Assembly: GCA_902537325.1 (NCBI GenBank) | Contig: CACBAT010000014.1 | Span: forward strand, 1 to 40,889 | Length of the DNA: 40,889 bases | Origin: an uncultured Alphaproteobacteria bacterium | Lineage (GTDB): Bacteria > Pseudomonadota > Alphaproteobacteria > HIMB59 > GCA-002718135 | Reading direction: 5' to 3' | Shown here: positions 17,668 to 26,902 of the stretch, in pieces | Layout: every line of letters starts with the position of its first letter | Numbering within the stretch: the first letter of the stretch is position 1 | Made by a program: the position numbers and the translations under genes | Notes under the pieces: model-generated | What the model saw: only the letters and a program-made list of their open reading frames with translations | Told to the model about the DNA's origin: nothing | The model's database searches: none

Positions 17668-18273
17668 ATGTTTTCAACAAAAAATTTTAACCGCAGTAAA
17701 CCTGTCTTATTTATTTTAATTCTATTTCCTAGTCTACTCTGGGCGTACCAATTTGTTACTGGGAATCTTGGAGTAAATCCAATTGAAAAACTAATGGATG
17801 AGTTAGGTCTAATGGCACTCAGATTAATAATAATAACTCTTATGATTACTACTCTATCAAATATTAAACCTTTAAAATCGATAGTTGTATTACGAAGAAT
17901 GATTGGACTTTTTGCTTTCTATTATGTCTGTTTGCATTTCTCCACTTACATAGTTTTAGATCATTTTTTAGATATACAATTTATCATACAAGATATTATA
18001 AAAAGACCATTTATAACTTTTGGTTTTATAAGTTTTCTTTTTTTAATACCGCTTGCTAGCACTTCAACAAACAATATGATTAAGCGATTAGGTTTTAAAT
18101 TATGGAAGAAAATTCATTATTTAATTTACCCAGTAGCCATTCTTGCTAGTATGCATTTTTATGTTTTAGTTCGTGCTGATAAAACTGAACCAGTCATTTA
18201 TATGGGAATAATTATCCTCTTGTTACTTCACAGAATATTTAAAAGACTTACTCGTCCTCAGTTGGCTCAGTAA
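17668..18273 (+). CDS. msrQ: MsrQ heme-binding membrane subunit
   Basis: This 201-residue inner-membrane protein has about six hydrophobic helices. MsrQ (YedZ) passes electrons from the quinone pool or flavin reductase to MsrP. Conserved blocks include GLMALRLIIITLMITTLSNI, the heme-region YYVCLHFSTYIVLD (His) and KKIHYLIYPVAILASMHFYV (two His). It follows msrP immediately. Its last 26 bases overlap the convergent MFS gene. Confidence 0.9.
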   Translation: MFSTKNFNRSKPVLFILILFPSLLWAYQFVTGNLGVNPIEKLMDELGLMALRLIIITLMITTLSNIKPLKSIVVLRRMIGLFAFYYVCLHFSTYIVLDHFLDIQFIIQDIIKRPFITFGFISFLFLIPLASTSTNNMIKRLGFKLWKKIHYLIYPVAILASMHFYVLVRADKTEPVIYMGIIILLLLHRIFKRLTRPQLAQ

Positions 18274-19486
18274 CGGGGTTCATTTCCATACCGGCAGGAC
18301 TAATATTTCGTGGTAAAGGATTGTATTGTGATTCAAGATCACGCGGTTTAGTTCTTTGTGTCATTCTATACAAACCAAACAGTCCTAGTAGTCCATGTAT
18401 TAAAAATAAATAGATGTAAAAACCTACCGCTCCCAAAATTTCCATAAATCCAGAAACAAACAAAGGTCCGATAATTGATCCAATACCAATAAGTATACCA
18501 AAGGTTGCACTTGCTGATACTATCTCATTAGGTTGTAAGAAGTCATTTGTATGAGCAACCGTAAGTGAGTACATTGGTAAACATGCAACTGAAAAAAGAC
18601 CGGTAAAAATTAAGAATAATGTTAACGGCATAAAGTTTGCAAAAACAAAAAATAAACTTAAACCTGAAGCCATAAAAGAAACACCAATAAGAATAATACG
18701 CCTATCTATTCTATCTGACAAATATCCAATAGGCCATTGAGATAGGGCACCAGCTGATGTTATAATCATCATATACAGAGAAATTTCAAATAAGCTTAAA
18801 TTAATTGATGATGCATAAATTGCACCGTACCCAAAAACCGCACTATGCGATAAACCAGTTGCTAACGCGCCAACAAAACCTAAAGGTGAAACAGTATAAA
18901 ATTCTCTTAATGAAAAAAATTTAGGACTTTCCATATTAGGTTGTTCTGTTGTAGACAAAAGAATAGGAAGAAGTGCGAATGATAATAAGATTGATACTAA
19001 AATAAATAAATCAACTTTAGCAGGATCTCCTAAATTTAATAAAAATTGTCCTGCTCCAACAAACACAAAAGTAAAAATCATATAAACGGAAAGTAATTGA
19101 CCACGAGTTTGATTAGTTGATTTTTCATTCAACCAGCTCTCCATGATCACATAAATTCCAGCAAGACTTAAACCAGTTAATATTCGTATAAACATCCATG
19201 AATAAGGATGAACAAATACTGAGTGTAATAGTATAGCGATAGAGGCAAGAGATGCTAAAGCGGCAAAAACTCTTATGTGACCAACACGTTGTAAAAAAAT
19301 TGGAATTGTTAATGCGCCAGTTAAGTATCCAACGTAATAACCAGCTATAATAAGTCCTGATGCAAAAAAACTAAAACCTTCTAAAACAGAACGAACACCG
19401 ATAAGTGTTCCTTGCAAACCGTGACCAAGACTAATTAAAGCAAAGCCAAAAAAAAGGGCCCAAGTGTTTTGTAGTACCTTAAACAT
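18248..19486 (-). CDS. MFS transporter (YcaD-like)
   Basis: This 412-residue protein has about 12 transmembrane segments. GYLSDRIDRRIILIG (near residues 247-261) is the loop 2-3-type MFS motif, and RILTGLSLAGIYVIMESWLNE (near residues 100-120) resembles the YcaD subgroup. The hydrophilic C-terminal tail of about 35 residues has no recognised motif. The substrate is unknown. It starts 22 bases after the FYDLN-acid gene and is probably the last gene of that leftward group. Confidence 0.85.
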   Translation of the reverse strand: MFKVLQNTWALFFGFALISLGHGLQGTLIGVRSVLEGFSFFASGLIIAGYYVGYLTGALTIPIFLQRVGHIRVFAALASLASIAILLHSVFVHPYSWMFIRILTGLSLAGIYVIMESWLNEKSTNQTRGQLLSVYMIFTFVFVGAGQFLLNLGDPAKVDLFILVSILLSFALLPILLSTTEQPNMESPKFFSLREFYTVSPLGFVGALATGLSHSAVFGYGAIYASSINLSLFEISLYMMIITSAGALSQWPIGYLSDRIDRRIILIGVSFMASGLSLFFVFANFMPLTLFLIFTGLFSVACLPMYSLTVAHTNDFLQPNEIVSASATFGILIGIGSIIGPLFVSGFMEILGAVGFYIYLFLIHGLLGLFGLYRMTQRTKPRDLESQYNPLPRNISPAGMEMNPVTEPTEDE

Positions 19487-19508
19487 CTTCTAAATTTTTA
19501 TTGAAATT

Positions 19509-19862
19509 TTAGTATTCTTCTTCGCCGTCTTCTTTAGGTTTAATACCTTCGGCTATTGGATCAATTTCTGTTTCATCTTCTAATAAAACAGTATCATCCT
19601 CAAGATTGTCTTCGTTGTTATCCAAATCCAAATTATCGATATCAAGATCATCATCCTTTTCTTTTGGTTTTGGAGGAATTGGATTAGCGAGCGGCGCCGC
19701 ATTTGTACTTCCTGGTTTTCTACCTCTACGTGGTCTAGCTAGCGTTGTTACCTCAATTTCTTTACCACACTCAGGACAATCCATTTTATCTAAATTAAGA
19801 TCATAATATTGAATCTTATTACACGGACATGTTCTTTTATTACCCCAGGATTCTTTATACAT
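19509..19862 (-). CDS. FYDLN-acid family protein (TIGR02300)
   Basis: This 117-residue protein has a small Cys4 zinc ribbon (CPC at residues 12-14 and CPEC at 29-32) around QYYDLN, the family hallmark. It then has a Pro/Lys linker and a strongly acidic C-terminal half rich in Asp and Glu. The family is almost confined to alphaproteobacteria and has no known function. It starts one base after the stop of the zinc-finger gene upstream. Confidence 0.88.
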   Translation of the reverse strand: MYKESWGNKRTCPCNKIQYYDLNLDKMDCPECGKEIEVTTLARPRRGRKPGSTNAAPLANPIPPKPKEKDDDLDIDNLDLDNNEDNLEDDTVLLEDETEIDPIAEGIKPKEDGEEEY

Positions 19863-19863
19863 T

Positions 19864-20025
19864 TTATTCTTCTTTTCTTATAAATATTTTACCACAATAA
19901 CCACAGACAATTTTGTTCTCATTATTAAAGGTATAATAAACTGCGGGATGTCCTAAACCATCTTCACCACCATCGCAAGAGATAGTTTCGGTTTTTGGAT
20001 CTACTTCCACAATATCCTCACTCAT
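19864..20025 (-). CDS. Small CHCC zinc-finger protein (NDUFS6/zf-CHCC type)
   Basis: This 53-residue protein starts at the ATG at 20023-20025 and stops at 19864-19866. It has a single Cys in TISCDGGEDGLGHPAVYY and a closing CGYCGK pair, giving the C-x8-H-x14-C-x2-C pattern of the short bacterial homologues of mitochondrial NDUFS6. In alphaproteobacteria such proteins are common beside the FYDLN-acid gene, as here with a one-base gap. Its role is unknown; a zinc site is inferred from the four ligands. Confidence 0.85.
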   Translation of the reverse strand: MSEDIVEVDPKTETISCDGGEDGLGHPAVYYTFNNENKIVCGYCGKIFIRKEE

Positions 20026-20069
20026 AAAAGTCATATAAAATTTTCGTGCAAAAAGTCTATATTTTTTCC

Positions 20070-20918
20070 TTATAGAATTTGAAAATAAACAACCGAAATA
20101 CCACTCACTATTAAAATAGAAGGTATTATTCGAGATTTTGCATTCTTCTCAAATAAAAAAAGCATTCCAATAATTGCTGCAAACACAATGCTTATTTCTC
20201 TAATACTAGAGACATAAGCTATTTCTATAAATTGCATACTCCAAACAACAATTGCGTAACTACTTGTTGCAAATACACCAGCTGCAATCCCCGATCTAAA
20301 AGTGTATGTTTCTCTTTTTCGTAAACCATCTTTAGAGATCAAACCGATAATTAGTAAAGGTATTCCATTAAGTGTGAAGAGCCAGTAAATATAGGAAAAA
20401 CCATTTTCCGAAAGTCTAACCCCGACCCCGTCAACTAAAGTGTAAGCAGTAATTAGAATAGCCGTTGATATTGCGAGAGTAAAACCTCTGAAGTTAAAAG
20501 ATAAATTTTTAGAATAAGAAATTAAAAATAATCCAATACAAACAATTAATATTCCTACGAAACCAGCAACACTAATATCAGAACTTAAAAATAAAATACT
20601 AATGATCGCTACAAACAAACACGAACTTCCTCTAGAAATTGGATATATGTAAGAGAGATCACCGTACCTATATGAGTAGATAACATTTAGTCTGTAGAAG
20701 ATATGAATGATTACGGTTGCAATTAAAAAATACCAAACCTCTAAAGTTGGAAATGGAACAGTAAATGTTAAAGGTAAAAAAATAGTAACTTCTAAGATAG
20801 ATGTTATACCCATTAACGATAAAGGGTTCTTACTTGATTTAATTATAGCACTCCAAACTGCATGACACAGAGCAGATACAAGAATTAAGATAAAAATAAA
20901 GTTTACTGACAATGTCAT
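20070..20918 (-). CDS. DMT superfamily (EamA) transporter
   Basis: This 282-residue protein has ten hydrophobic segments in two EamA repeats (ALCHAVWSAIIKSSKNPL in the first, SSYAIVVWSMQFIEIAYVSS in the second). The substrate is unknown. It starts 14 bases after the stop of ugpE on the same strand and so is probably the fourth gene of the ugpC-ugpA-ugpE transcript. This makes it a candidate exporter of a by-product of the phosphonate or glycerol-phosphate pathway, but position is the only support. Confidence 0.83.
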   Translation of the reverse strand: MTLSVNFIFILILVSALCHAVWSAIIKSSKNPLSLMGITSILEVTIFLPLTFTVPFPTLEVWYFLIATVIIHIFYRLNVIYSYRYGDLSYIYPISRGSSCLFVAIISILFLSSDISVAGFVGILIVCIGLFLISYSKNLSFNFRGFTLAISTAILITAYTLVDGVGVRLSENGFSYIYWLFTLNGIPLLIIGLISKDGLRKRETYTFRSGIAAGVFATSSYAIVVWSMQFIEIAYVSSIREISIVFAAIIGMLFLFEKNAKSRIIPSILIVSGISVVYFQIL

Positions 20919-20932
20919 CAGTAGATAAGAAT

Positions 20933-21826
20933 TTACTTCATGCCTGTCAAAGTAATTCCTTCAATAAATCGTTTTTGCGCGATTATAAAAGCAACAATAA
21001 GAGGAACAGTTACAGTAACTATCGAAGCCATCATTGGACCAAATTCGTCACTATCAATTCCACCTCTGAATTCTCTTATACCAAGCGGCGGAGTAAAGAG
21101 ATCTCTATTTCCTGTTATTACCATACGAGGCCAGAAATAATCATTCCAGTGTGCAACAACTGAGAATATTGCAAAAGCAAGTAACGCTGGTATTGCAGTT
21201 GGAAGCATTACTTTCCATACGATTGCGTACTCTCCCATGCCGTCCATCCTGGCGGCATCAATTAATTCATCGGGCACAGTCATAAAAAATTGCCGCATTA
21301 AAAAAATTCCAAACACCGATATGGTCCAGGGAAGTATCAAGGCTGAATAGGTGTCAACTAATCCTGCCTGGGCCAACATAACATATAATGGAAGCGCAAT
21401 TCCATGAACTGGAATGAGCAAGCAAAATAAAACCATCGAGAAAACAAATTCTCGTCCGTAAAACCGTAACTTGGCGAGTGCATACGCGCACGGTAAGGCG
21501 ACTAAAACCTGAATGATGAAGATTGATAAAGTAACAATGACACCATTCATTAAGTATCTAGGAATAGGTGCTTTTTCAAAAGCAAACCAATAGTTGTATT
21601 GATATGGCTTCATTGTACATGTTTCTTCTGAATAACCAGTTTTAACACATACGGGAAACGTTTGAGTTTCTTGCGCACCAATAAGACCACCAGAAATTGA
21701 TTGGATTTCTTGCTGAGATTTTAATGACATTGAAACCATCATATAAAAAGGGAGCATCACTACGATTGCTCCAATAATTAAAATTGCATGCTTCCAACCT
21801 TCCCCAATATATTGTTTAGCTTCCAT
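20933..21826 (-). CDS. ugpE: ABC transporter permease, glycerol-3-phosphate type (UgpE-like)
   Basis: This 297-residue inner-membrane permease has six main transmembrane segments. The EAA-type coupling loop is near residues 190-210 (ARMDGMGEYAIVWKVMLP) and the C-terminus is KRFIEGITLTGMK, as in UgpE. It is longer than most UgpE proteins: a periplasmic insertion at about residues 45-80 contains Cys60 and Cys70, which could form a disulfide. It is coupled to ugpA by TAATG. With UgpC and UgpA and the binding protein at 26903 it should form one importer. Confidence 0.87.
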   Translation of the reverse strand: MEAKQYIGEGWKHAILIIGAIVVMLPFYMMVSMSLKSQQEIQSISGGLIGAQETQTFPVCVKTGYSEETCTMKPYQYNYWFAFEKAPIPRYLMNGVIVTLSIFIIQVLVALPCAYALAKLRFYGREFVFSMVLFCLLIPVHGIALPLYVMLAQAGLVDTYSALILPWTISVFGIFLMRQFFMTVPDELIDAARMDGMGEYAIVWKVMLPTAIPALLAFAIFSVVAHWNDYFWPRMVITGNRDLFTPPLGIREFRGGIDSDEFGPMMASIVTVTVPLIVAFIIAQKRFIEGITLTGMK

Positions 21827-22782
21827 TAATAATGAACCCTCTTCTCAATGACATATCTTTGGAAAAACGTTAACACAAGAATAAATCCAATAAAGACAAC
21901 AGTGATTGCTGCACCGATACTTGTTAAGTTTTGTTGAATAGCTTTTTCAAAGATTGCATACATCATGACATACGTTGTTTTTGATGGACCACCTTTAGTA
22001 AGTATTTCGATTGTATCAAATACTTGAAACGTTCTAATGGTAGTAATAGTGACAACAAACAACGTTGTTGGACCAAGCATTGGCCATGTGACAAGTTTAA
22101 ATTGCTCCCATGTAGATTTAGCTCCATCCATTTCTGCAGCTTGGTATAACTCCCTTGGTATACTTGTTAAGCCAGCTAAATATAAAACCATATTAAAACC
22201 AAAAGCCTGCCAAATTCCTATGAAGCATACAGTCCAAATCGCAGTATTTTTTTGTTTTAACCAATATGGAAAATCCATGTTGTTTGCACATGCTACAGCA
22301 TACCAGCTTTCTTGTGAGTCTACCCATGGCAACCAATGAAAACCAAGAATGAATTCCCTAACTCCTCCACACCCATTTGCTAAAAAACTATTTACAATTC
22401 CTAATGTTGGATGAAGAGTAAATTCCCATGCAATTGCCATTGCAAGAAGAGTTGCCATAACTGGAAGAAAGAAAATTGTTTTATATATATCAGCGCCAAA
22501 CCTTAGTGAATTTAAGAGCATAGCAGCACATAATCCAAGTACAACAGAAATTGGAACGACAACAATAACATACGTCGCTGTGGCCCAAATCATTTTGACA
22601 TATGTTTTTCGATTGAACATCTTGTCATAATTTTCTAGTCCAACCCACTCAAATGTTTTGTTTCCTAAATTATAGTCAGTAAAAGAAATTCCTCCTGCAA
22701 GAAAAAGAGGAAAGATTAAAATAATTATCATCAGTATGATTGCTGGTGCAATAAACCATATGTGAGCTTTTGAATTATGCAT
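21826..22782 (-). CDS. ugpA: ABC transporter permease, glycerol-3-phosphate type (UgpA-like)
   Basis: This 318-residue permease is the heterodimer partner of the UgpE-like protein. Visible are the N-terminal helix, SFTDYNLG, the coupling loop AAEMDGAKSTWEQFKLVTWP (near 228) and GGPSKTTYVMMYAIFEKAI. It carries an extra periplasmic segment at about residues 132-180 with Cys138 and Cys165, absent from the second UgpA in this window. Its start overlaps the end of ugpC by eight bases. The substrate is set by the binding protein; glycerol-3-phosphate or a phosphonate ester is likely from family and context. Confidence 0.87.
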   Translation of the reverse strand: MHNSKAHIWFIAPAIILMIIILIFPLFLAGGISFTDYNLGNKTFEWVGLENYDKMFNRKTYVKMIWATATYVIVVVPISVVLGLCAAMLLNSLRFGADIYKTIFFLPVMATLLAMAIAWEFTLHPTLGIVNSFLANGCGGVREFILGFHWLPWVDSQESWYAVACANNMDFPYWLKQKNTAIWTVCFIGIWQAFGFNMVLYLAGLTSIPRELYQAAEMDGAKSTWEQFKLVTWPMLGPTTLFVVTITTIRTFQVFDTIEILTKGGPSKTTYVMMYAIFEKAIQQNLTSIGAAITVVFIGFILVLTFFQRYVIEKRVHY

Positions 22783-23908
22783 TAGTAAATTGAACTCTCA
22801 TTCCTGCTTGATTAAATAGTAATGCTTTATCTGAAACTCTTTTAATATTCACATTAAATCCGTTTGAAATTTGGTGTGTAAATTGAGGTAAGCCCCTTAC
22901 AATTATTTTATTTGAACCGTCTTCAATATTTACATGAAAGAAAATATCTGAACCTAAATTTTCTCTATATGCAACTGTTCCACTAAATGTATTTTCATTA
23001 CTTTCATTTGTAATTTCTAAATGTTCTGGTCGAATACCAATATGTAAATCTGTATTACTTTCAGAACTTTTTCTTTTTAGATTAACGTTGAGAAAACTTA
23101 CCGTCCCACCAGAGTCCGCAGTTCCTTTAAATATATTTATTTTTGGACTTCCAACAAATTGAGCTACACTTAACGAGGAAGGATTATCATATACTTCTTG
23201 AGGCGTATCTAGTTGTAGTAAATTTCCATCAATCATAACAGCCATTCTAGAAGACATAGTTAACGCTTCTGCTTGATCATGTGTTACGTAAACAAAAGTA
23301 GTTTTAAGTGAATTATGAAGTTCAGATAGTTCAGATCGCATGTGAACTCTCAGAGCCGCATCTAAATTTGAAAGAGGTTCATCCATTAAAAAGGCAACAG
23401 GCTCTCTAACCATAGCACGACCAAGAGCAACTCTTTGTCTTTGACCACCTGACAATTGTCCAGGTTTTCTATCTAATAGTTCTGAAATTTTTAGAGTTTC
23501 AGAAGTTTTATTTACTAATTGATTTATAGATTCTGTTTTCTCTTTTTTGCTTGGAGAAAAATTACCAATCAAGGGTAGTCTTTCAAATGCATTATAGTCT
23601 CTTAGTCTTAATGGAGTTTCTAAATTTCTTCTTACTGTTAGATGAGGATAAAGAGCATATGATTGAAATACCATTGCCAAATCTCTTTCACTGGCTCTAA
23701 CTCTATTTACATTTTTATTATCTATTAATACATCGCCTGAAGTCTGCTGTTCCAATCCTGCAATTATTCTAAGTAACGTAGATTTACCACAACCAGATGG
23801 ACCAACTAATGTTAAGAATTCTCCATCGTTTATATCAACATTTAAATTATTAAGTACTTGTGTAGACCCAAATGACTTTGAAATATTTTTAAGTGATATT
23901 GTCCCCAC
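22775..23908 (-). CDS. ugpC: ABC transporter ATPase, UgpC/MalK type
   Basis: This 377-residue ATPase has Walker A GPSGCGKS (36-43), signature LSGGQRQRVALGRAM, Walker B VAFLMDEPLSNLDAALR and a C-terminal MalK-type regulatory domain with HIGIRPEHLEI near 290. It starts with GTG at 23906-23908, chosen because AGGGGG lies just upstream. A linker after Walker A (near residues 95-120, ERLPLIGNFSPSKKEKTES) is longer than in classic UgpC. It is the only Ugp-type ATPase in the window and may serve both importers. A candidate Pho box lies upstream at 23978-24006. Confidence 0.88.
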   Translation of the reverse strand: MGTISLKNISKSFGSTQVLNNLNVDINDGEFLTLVGPSGCGKSTLLRIIAGLEQQTSGDVLIDNKNVNRVRASERDLAMVFQSYALYPHLTVRRNLETPLRLRDYNAFERLPLIGNFSPSKKEKTESINQLVNKTSETLKISELLDRKPGQLSGGQRQRVALGRAMVREPVAFLMDEPLSNLDAALRVHMRSELSELHNSLKTTFVYVTHDQAEALTMSSRMAVMIDGNLLQLDTPQEVYDNPSSLSVAQFVGSPKINIFKGTADSGGTVSFLNVNLKRKSSESNTDLHIGIRPEHLEITNESNENTFSGTVAYRENLGSDIFFHVNIEDGSNKIIVRGLPQFTHQISNGFNVNIKRVSDKALLFNQAGMRVQFTNA

Positions 23909-23977
23909 TCATTCCCCCTGTATCTTAACTTTAATCTACAAAATTTTATTAAATTTGAGAATATTTTAAATCTATTT

Positions 23978-24006
23978 ATTTCAGTTTTATTTCAATTTTA
24001 TTAACA
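23978..24006 (-). promoter_or_regulatory. Candidate Pho box driving ugpC-ugpA-ugpE
   Basis: Three seven-base half-sites repeat every 11 bases: on the plus strand ATTTCAG (23978), ATTTCAA (23989) and ATTAACA (24000), each separated by TTTT. Read on the minus strand they are TGTTAAT, TTGAAAT and CTGAAAT, close to the PhoB half-site CTGTCAT. A TAAAAT -10-like hexamer (23963-23968) lies nine bases beyond, the usual Pho box spacing. AT-richness raises the chance of coincidence. Confidence 0.5.
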
Positions 24007-24084
24007 AATATTCAAATTATGATTGAGTTTAATTAGTAGATAACTATAAATTCGTATTTTTAATAATATATATTAGTTGAAATA

Positions 24085-25326
24085 GTGTCCGATAATTTAG
24101 AAATTAATAAAAGAAAATATCCAAGCTCTTTCTCAAAAACTGCAATTGTTATATGCCTTGATGGTAGTCAAAAAGAGTATCTCGAAGAAGCATCAAAATC
24201 AAATCTTACACCAAATCTTGATAAATTAATTGCAAGTGGTGAAAATCTACTAGTTCACAGTGCTATTCCAAGTTTTACAAATCCTAATAATATTTCGATT
24301 GTGACAGGCCAACCAAGTTCTGTACACGGTATATGCGGAAACTTCTTTTATACACCTGAGACTGGTGAAGAAGTAATGATGAATGACCCAAAATATATGC
24401 GAGCACCAACTATTTTTGAAAAATTTTACAATTCTGGTTCTAAAATTGCTCTTGTTACTGCAAAAGACAAGTTGAGAACACTTTTAGGAAACGGATTAAG
24501 TTTTGATGATGAGAGAGCTATTTGTTTTTCTGCTGAAAAATCTGATCAAGCAACAAAAGATCTCAATGGTATAGATAATGTAAACGATTGGTTGGGGATG
24601 CCAGTGCCAGAAGTATATTCTGAAGGACTTTCTGAATTTGTAATGGCTGCAGGTGTAAAGCTTCTTGAAGAGTTCAAACCAAATATCATGTATTTATCTA
24701 CTACAGATTATATTCAACACAAATATGCACCAGGAAATGAAACAGCAAATAAATTTTATGCAATGTTTGATAAATATATTGGTCTTTTAAATAAGGAGAA
24801 TGTTTCTATAATCATCACAGCAGATCACGGTATGAAACCAAAATCAAAAGAAGATGGTTCACCTAATGCAATATTTTTACAAGATTATCTAGATAAAAAA
24901 TTTGAACCAAACATGGCTAAAGTCATCCTACCAATTACAGATCCATATGTCGTTCATCATGGTTCACTTGGTTCTTTTGCAACAATTTATTTAGAAGAGA
25001 AGAGCAAGGTTGATTTAGTTGTAAACGCTATTCAAGAAATAAAAGATATAGAAGTTGTTTTAACAAAAGATGAAGGATGTTCTACTTATAACTTACCTCC
25101 TGATAGAATGGGGGATATTATATGTATGTCTTCAGAATTTATGACTATTGGTTCATCGGAAGATAAACACAATCTTTCTGGATTAAATGAACCTTTACGT
25201 TCTCATGGAGGACTCCATGAAAGAGAAGTTCCATTCATATCAAATTTAAAATTACAAAACTTAGATACTAACAAACAATTATATAACTATGATGCATTTT
25301 ATTATGCAATAAATGGAGCCCTATGA
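24085..25326 (+). CDS. phnA: Phosphonoacetate hydrolase
   Basis: This 413-residue enzyme of the alkaline-phosphatase superfamily cleaves phosphonoacetate to acetate and phosphate. Metal and nucleophile residues are visible: Asp26 in CLDGS, the nucleophile Thr65 in [16 protein letters not shown] near 206-214, ADHGM near 246 and HGGLHERE near 374. Asp26 and Thr65 are offset by three from the residues known in the Sinorhizobium enzyme, and the rest follow the same order. It starts with GTG and has only a weak ribosome site. Its stop overlaps the start of phnY (ATGATG), so the last two steps of the pathway are co-expressed. It is unrelated to E. coli 'PhnA'. Confidence 0.93.
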   Translation: MSDNLEINKRKYPSSFSKTAIVICLDGSQKEYLEEASKSNLTPNLDKLIASGENLLVHSAIPSFTNPNNISIVTGQPSSVHGICGNFFYTPETGEEVMMNDPKYMRAPTIFEKFYNSGSKIALVTAKDKLRTLLGNGLSFDDERAICFSAEKSDQATKDLNGIDNVNDWLGMPVPEVYSEGLSEFVMAAGVKLLEEFKPNIMYLSTTDYIQHKYAPGNETANKFYAMFDKYIGLLNKENVSIIITADHGMKPKSKEDGSPNAIFLQDYLDKKFEPNMAKVILPITDPYVVHHGSLGSFATIYLEEKSKVDLVVNAIQEIKDIEVVLTKDEGCSTYNLPPDRMGDIICMSSEFMTIGSSEDKHNLSGLNEPLRSHGGLHEREVPFISNLKLQNLDTNKQLYNYDAFYYAINGAL

Positions 25327-26765
25327 TGCACAAAAAAATGATTAATGAAGCAATGCGTATTGCTGGAGAAAAAGTTACTTCAGATAAAACAATAAATGTT
25401 GAGTACCCTTTTACAGGTGAAGTAATCGGAACGGTTCCAGCCGGTACTGCAGAGCATGCAAGAAAGGCTTTAGATATTGCCGCAAATTACCAACCTAAAC
25501 TTACAAGATACGAGAGACAAAAAATTCTTCAAACTGCTGCAGAAGTACTTGTTAAAAGAAAAGAAGAAATTTCTGATATTATTACTTTAGAACTTGGTAT
25601 TTCAAAACAAGATTCTCTATACGAGGTAGGAAGAGCTTTTGATGTCTTTTCTTTAACGGCTCAACTTTGTATTCTTGATGATGGAGAAATATTTTCTTGT
25701 GATTTAACTCCACATGGAAAAGCGAGAAAAATATTTACCATAAGAGAACCTTTAACAGCAATTTCAGCAATCACTCCATTTAATCACCCTTTGAATATGG
25801 TAGCGCATAAAATTGCTCCTTCAATTGCAACTAATAATTGTACAGTATGTAAGCAGACAGAATTAACACCTTTAACAGCAATGGTACTCGCTGATGTTTT
25901 ATATGAAGCAGGTCTTCCACCAGAAATGTTTTCAGTTGTAACTGGATGGCCTCAAGATATCGGATCAGAAATGATCAAGAATCCAAATATTGATCTCATT
26001 ACTTTTACAGGCAGTGTAGGTGTAGGAAAATTAATTGCTGAACAAGCTGGATACAAAAGAACAGTTCTTGAGCTAGGTGGTAATGATCCATTAATTGTTT
26101 TAAATGACTTAGATGGTGATGATCTTAAAAAAGCTGTTGAGCTAGCTGTAACGGGAGCAACAAAAAATTCTGGTCAACGTTGTACAGCTGTTAAAAGAAT
26201 ACTGGTTCAAGAATCTATTGCAGATCAATTTGTTGAAATGGCTCTTGAGCGTGCTAAGAAAATTAAATTTGGTGATCCTATGAATATGGAAACAGACTTA
26301 GGTACAGTCGTTAATGCTCAAGCTGCAGAACTTTTTGATAAAAGAGTTTCTATGGCTGAAGAAGACGGCGCAAAAATTTTATATCACCCTGGAAGAAAGG
26401 GTGCTTTGTTACCTCCAATAGTTGTAGATCATGTTGATCCTAAAAGTGAATTAGTTTTAGAAGAAACATTTGGTCCAGTTATCCCAATCATTCGTGTGCC
26501 TAATGACGATGAAGCTGTAATGAAAATATCTAATTCAACCGCATTCGGATTATCATCTGGTGTATGTACAAATAACTTCATGCGAGCAAAAAAATATATT
26601 CAAGGTTTAAATGTTGGTACGGTAAATATTTGGGAGGTTCCAGGTTATAGAATTGAAATGTCTCCTTTTGGAGGAATTAAAGATTCAGGTCTTGGTTACA
26701 AAGAGGGTGTTATTGAAGCAATGAAAAGTTTTACTAATGTAAAAACCTTTTCGCTACCTTGGTAA
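25323..26765 (+). CDS. phnY: Phosphonoacetaldehyde dehydrogenase
   Basis: This 480-residue NAD-dependent aldehyde dehydrogenase oxidises phosphonoacetaldehyde to phosphonoacetate, the substrate of the adjacent PhnA. The catalytic Cys287 is in NSGQRCTAV and the general base Glu250 in VLELGGN. Arg104, His155 and Arg286 fall at the offsets (minus four) of the residues reported to bind the phosphonate in Sinorhizobium PhnY, which supports this substrate over other aldehydes. The start is either ATG at 25323 or ATG at 25326, overlapping the phnA stop. It should not be confused with the dioxygenase also called PhnY. Confidence 0.92.
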   Translation: MMHKKMINEAMRIAGEKVTSDKTINVEYPFTGEVIGTVPAGTAEHARKALDIAANYQPKLTRYERQKILQTAAEVLVKRKEEISDIITLELGISKQDSLYEVGRAFDVFSLTAQLCILDDGEIFSCDLTPHGKARKIFTIREPLTAISAITPFNHPLNMVAHKIAPSIATNNCTVCKQTELTPLTAMVLADVLYEAGLPPEMFSVVTGWPQDIGSEMIKNPNIDLITFTGSVGVGKLIAEQAGYKRTVLELGGNDPLIVLNDLDGDDLKKAVELAVTGATKNSGQRCTAVKRILVQESIADQFVEMALERAKKIKFGDPMNMETDLGTVVNAQAAELFDKRVSMAEEDGAKILYHPGRKGALLPPIVVDHVDPKSELVLEETFGPVIPIIRVPNDDEAVMKISNSTAFGLSSGVCTNNFMRAKKYIQGLNVGTVNIWEVPGYRIEMSPFGGIKDSGLGYKEGVIEAMKSFTNVKTFSLPW

Positions 26766-26821
26766 ATAAACCAGTTTTTCTCTAATTTTTCTTAATACTG
26801 TGGAAAAATAAGCTTATTTTT

Positions 26822-26850
26822 TAGTAATATTTTCGTAATAAAATTGTAAC
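26822..26850 (+). promoter_or_regulatory. Candidate Pho box upstream of first ugpB-like gene
   Basis: TAGTAAT (26822), TCGTAAT (26833) and TTGTAAC (26844) repeat every 11 bases with four-base A/T spacers, the exact geometry of tandem PhoB half-sites (CTGTCAT). It lies 52 bases before the start codon of the binding-protein gene. A -10-like TTAAAT is at 26867-26872. Confidence 0.55.
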
Positions 26851-26891
26851 CCTCTGAGGCTACGTGTTAAATTAATTATTATATTTGAATC

Positions 26892-26897
26892 GGAGGG
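26892..26897 (+). promoter_or_regulatory. Strong ribosome binding site of first ugpB-like gene
   Basis: GGAGGG sits six bases before the ATG at 26903. It is one of the strongest ribosome sites in the window, fitting a binding protein needed in large excess over its permease. Confidence 0.8.
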
Positions 26898-26902
26898 ATT
26901 AA

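Noticed and set aside
24085..25326. PhnA as a general nucleotide pyrophosphatase/phosphodiesterase
   Set aside because: The superfamily is shared, but residue placement and direct coupling to phosphonoacetaldehyde dehydrogenase favour phosphonoacetate hydrolase.
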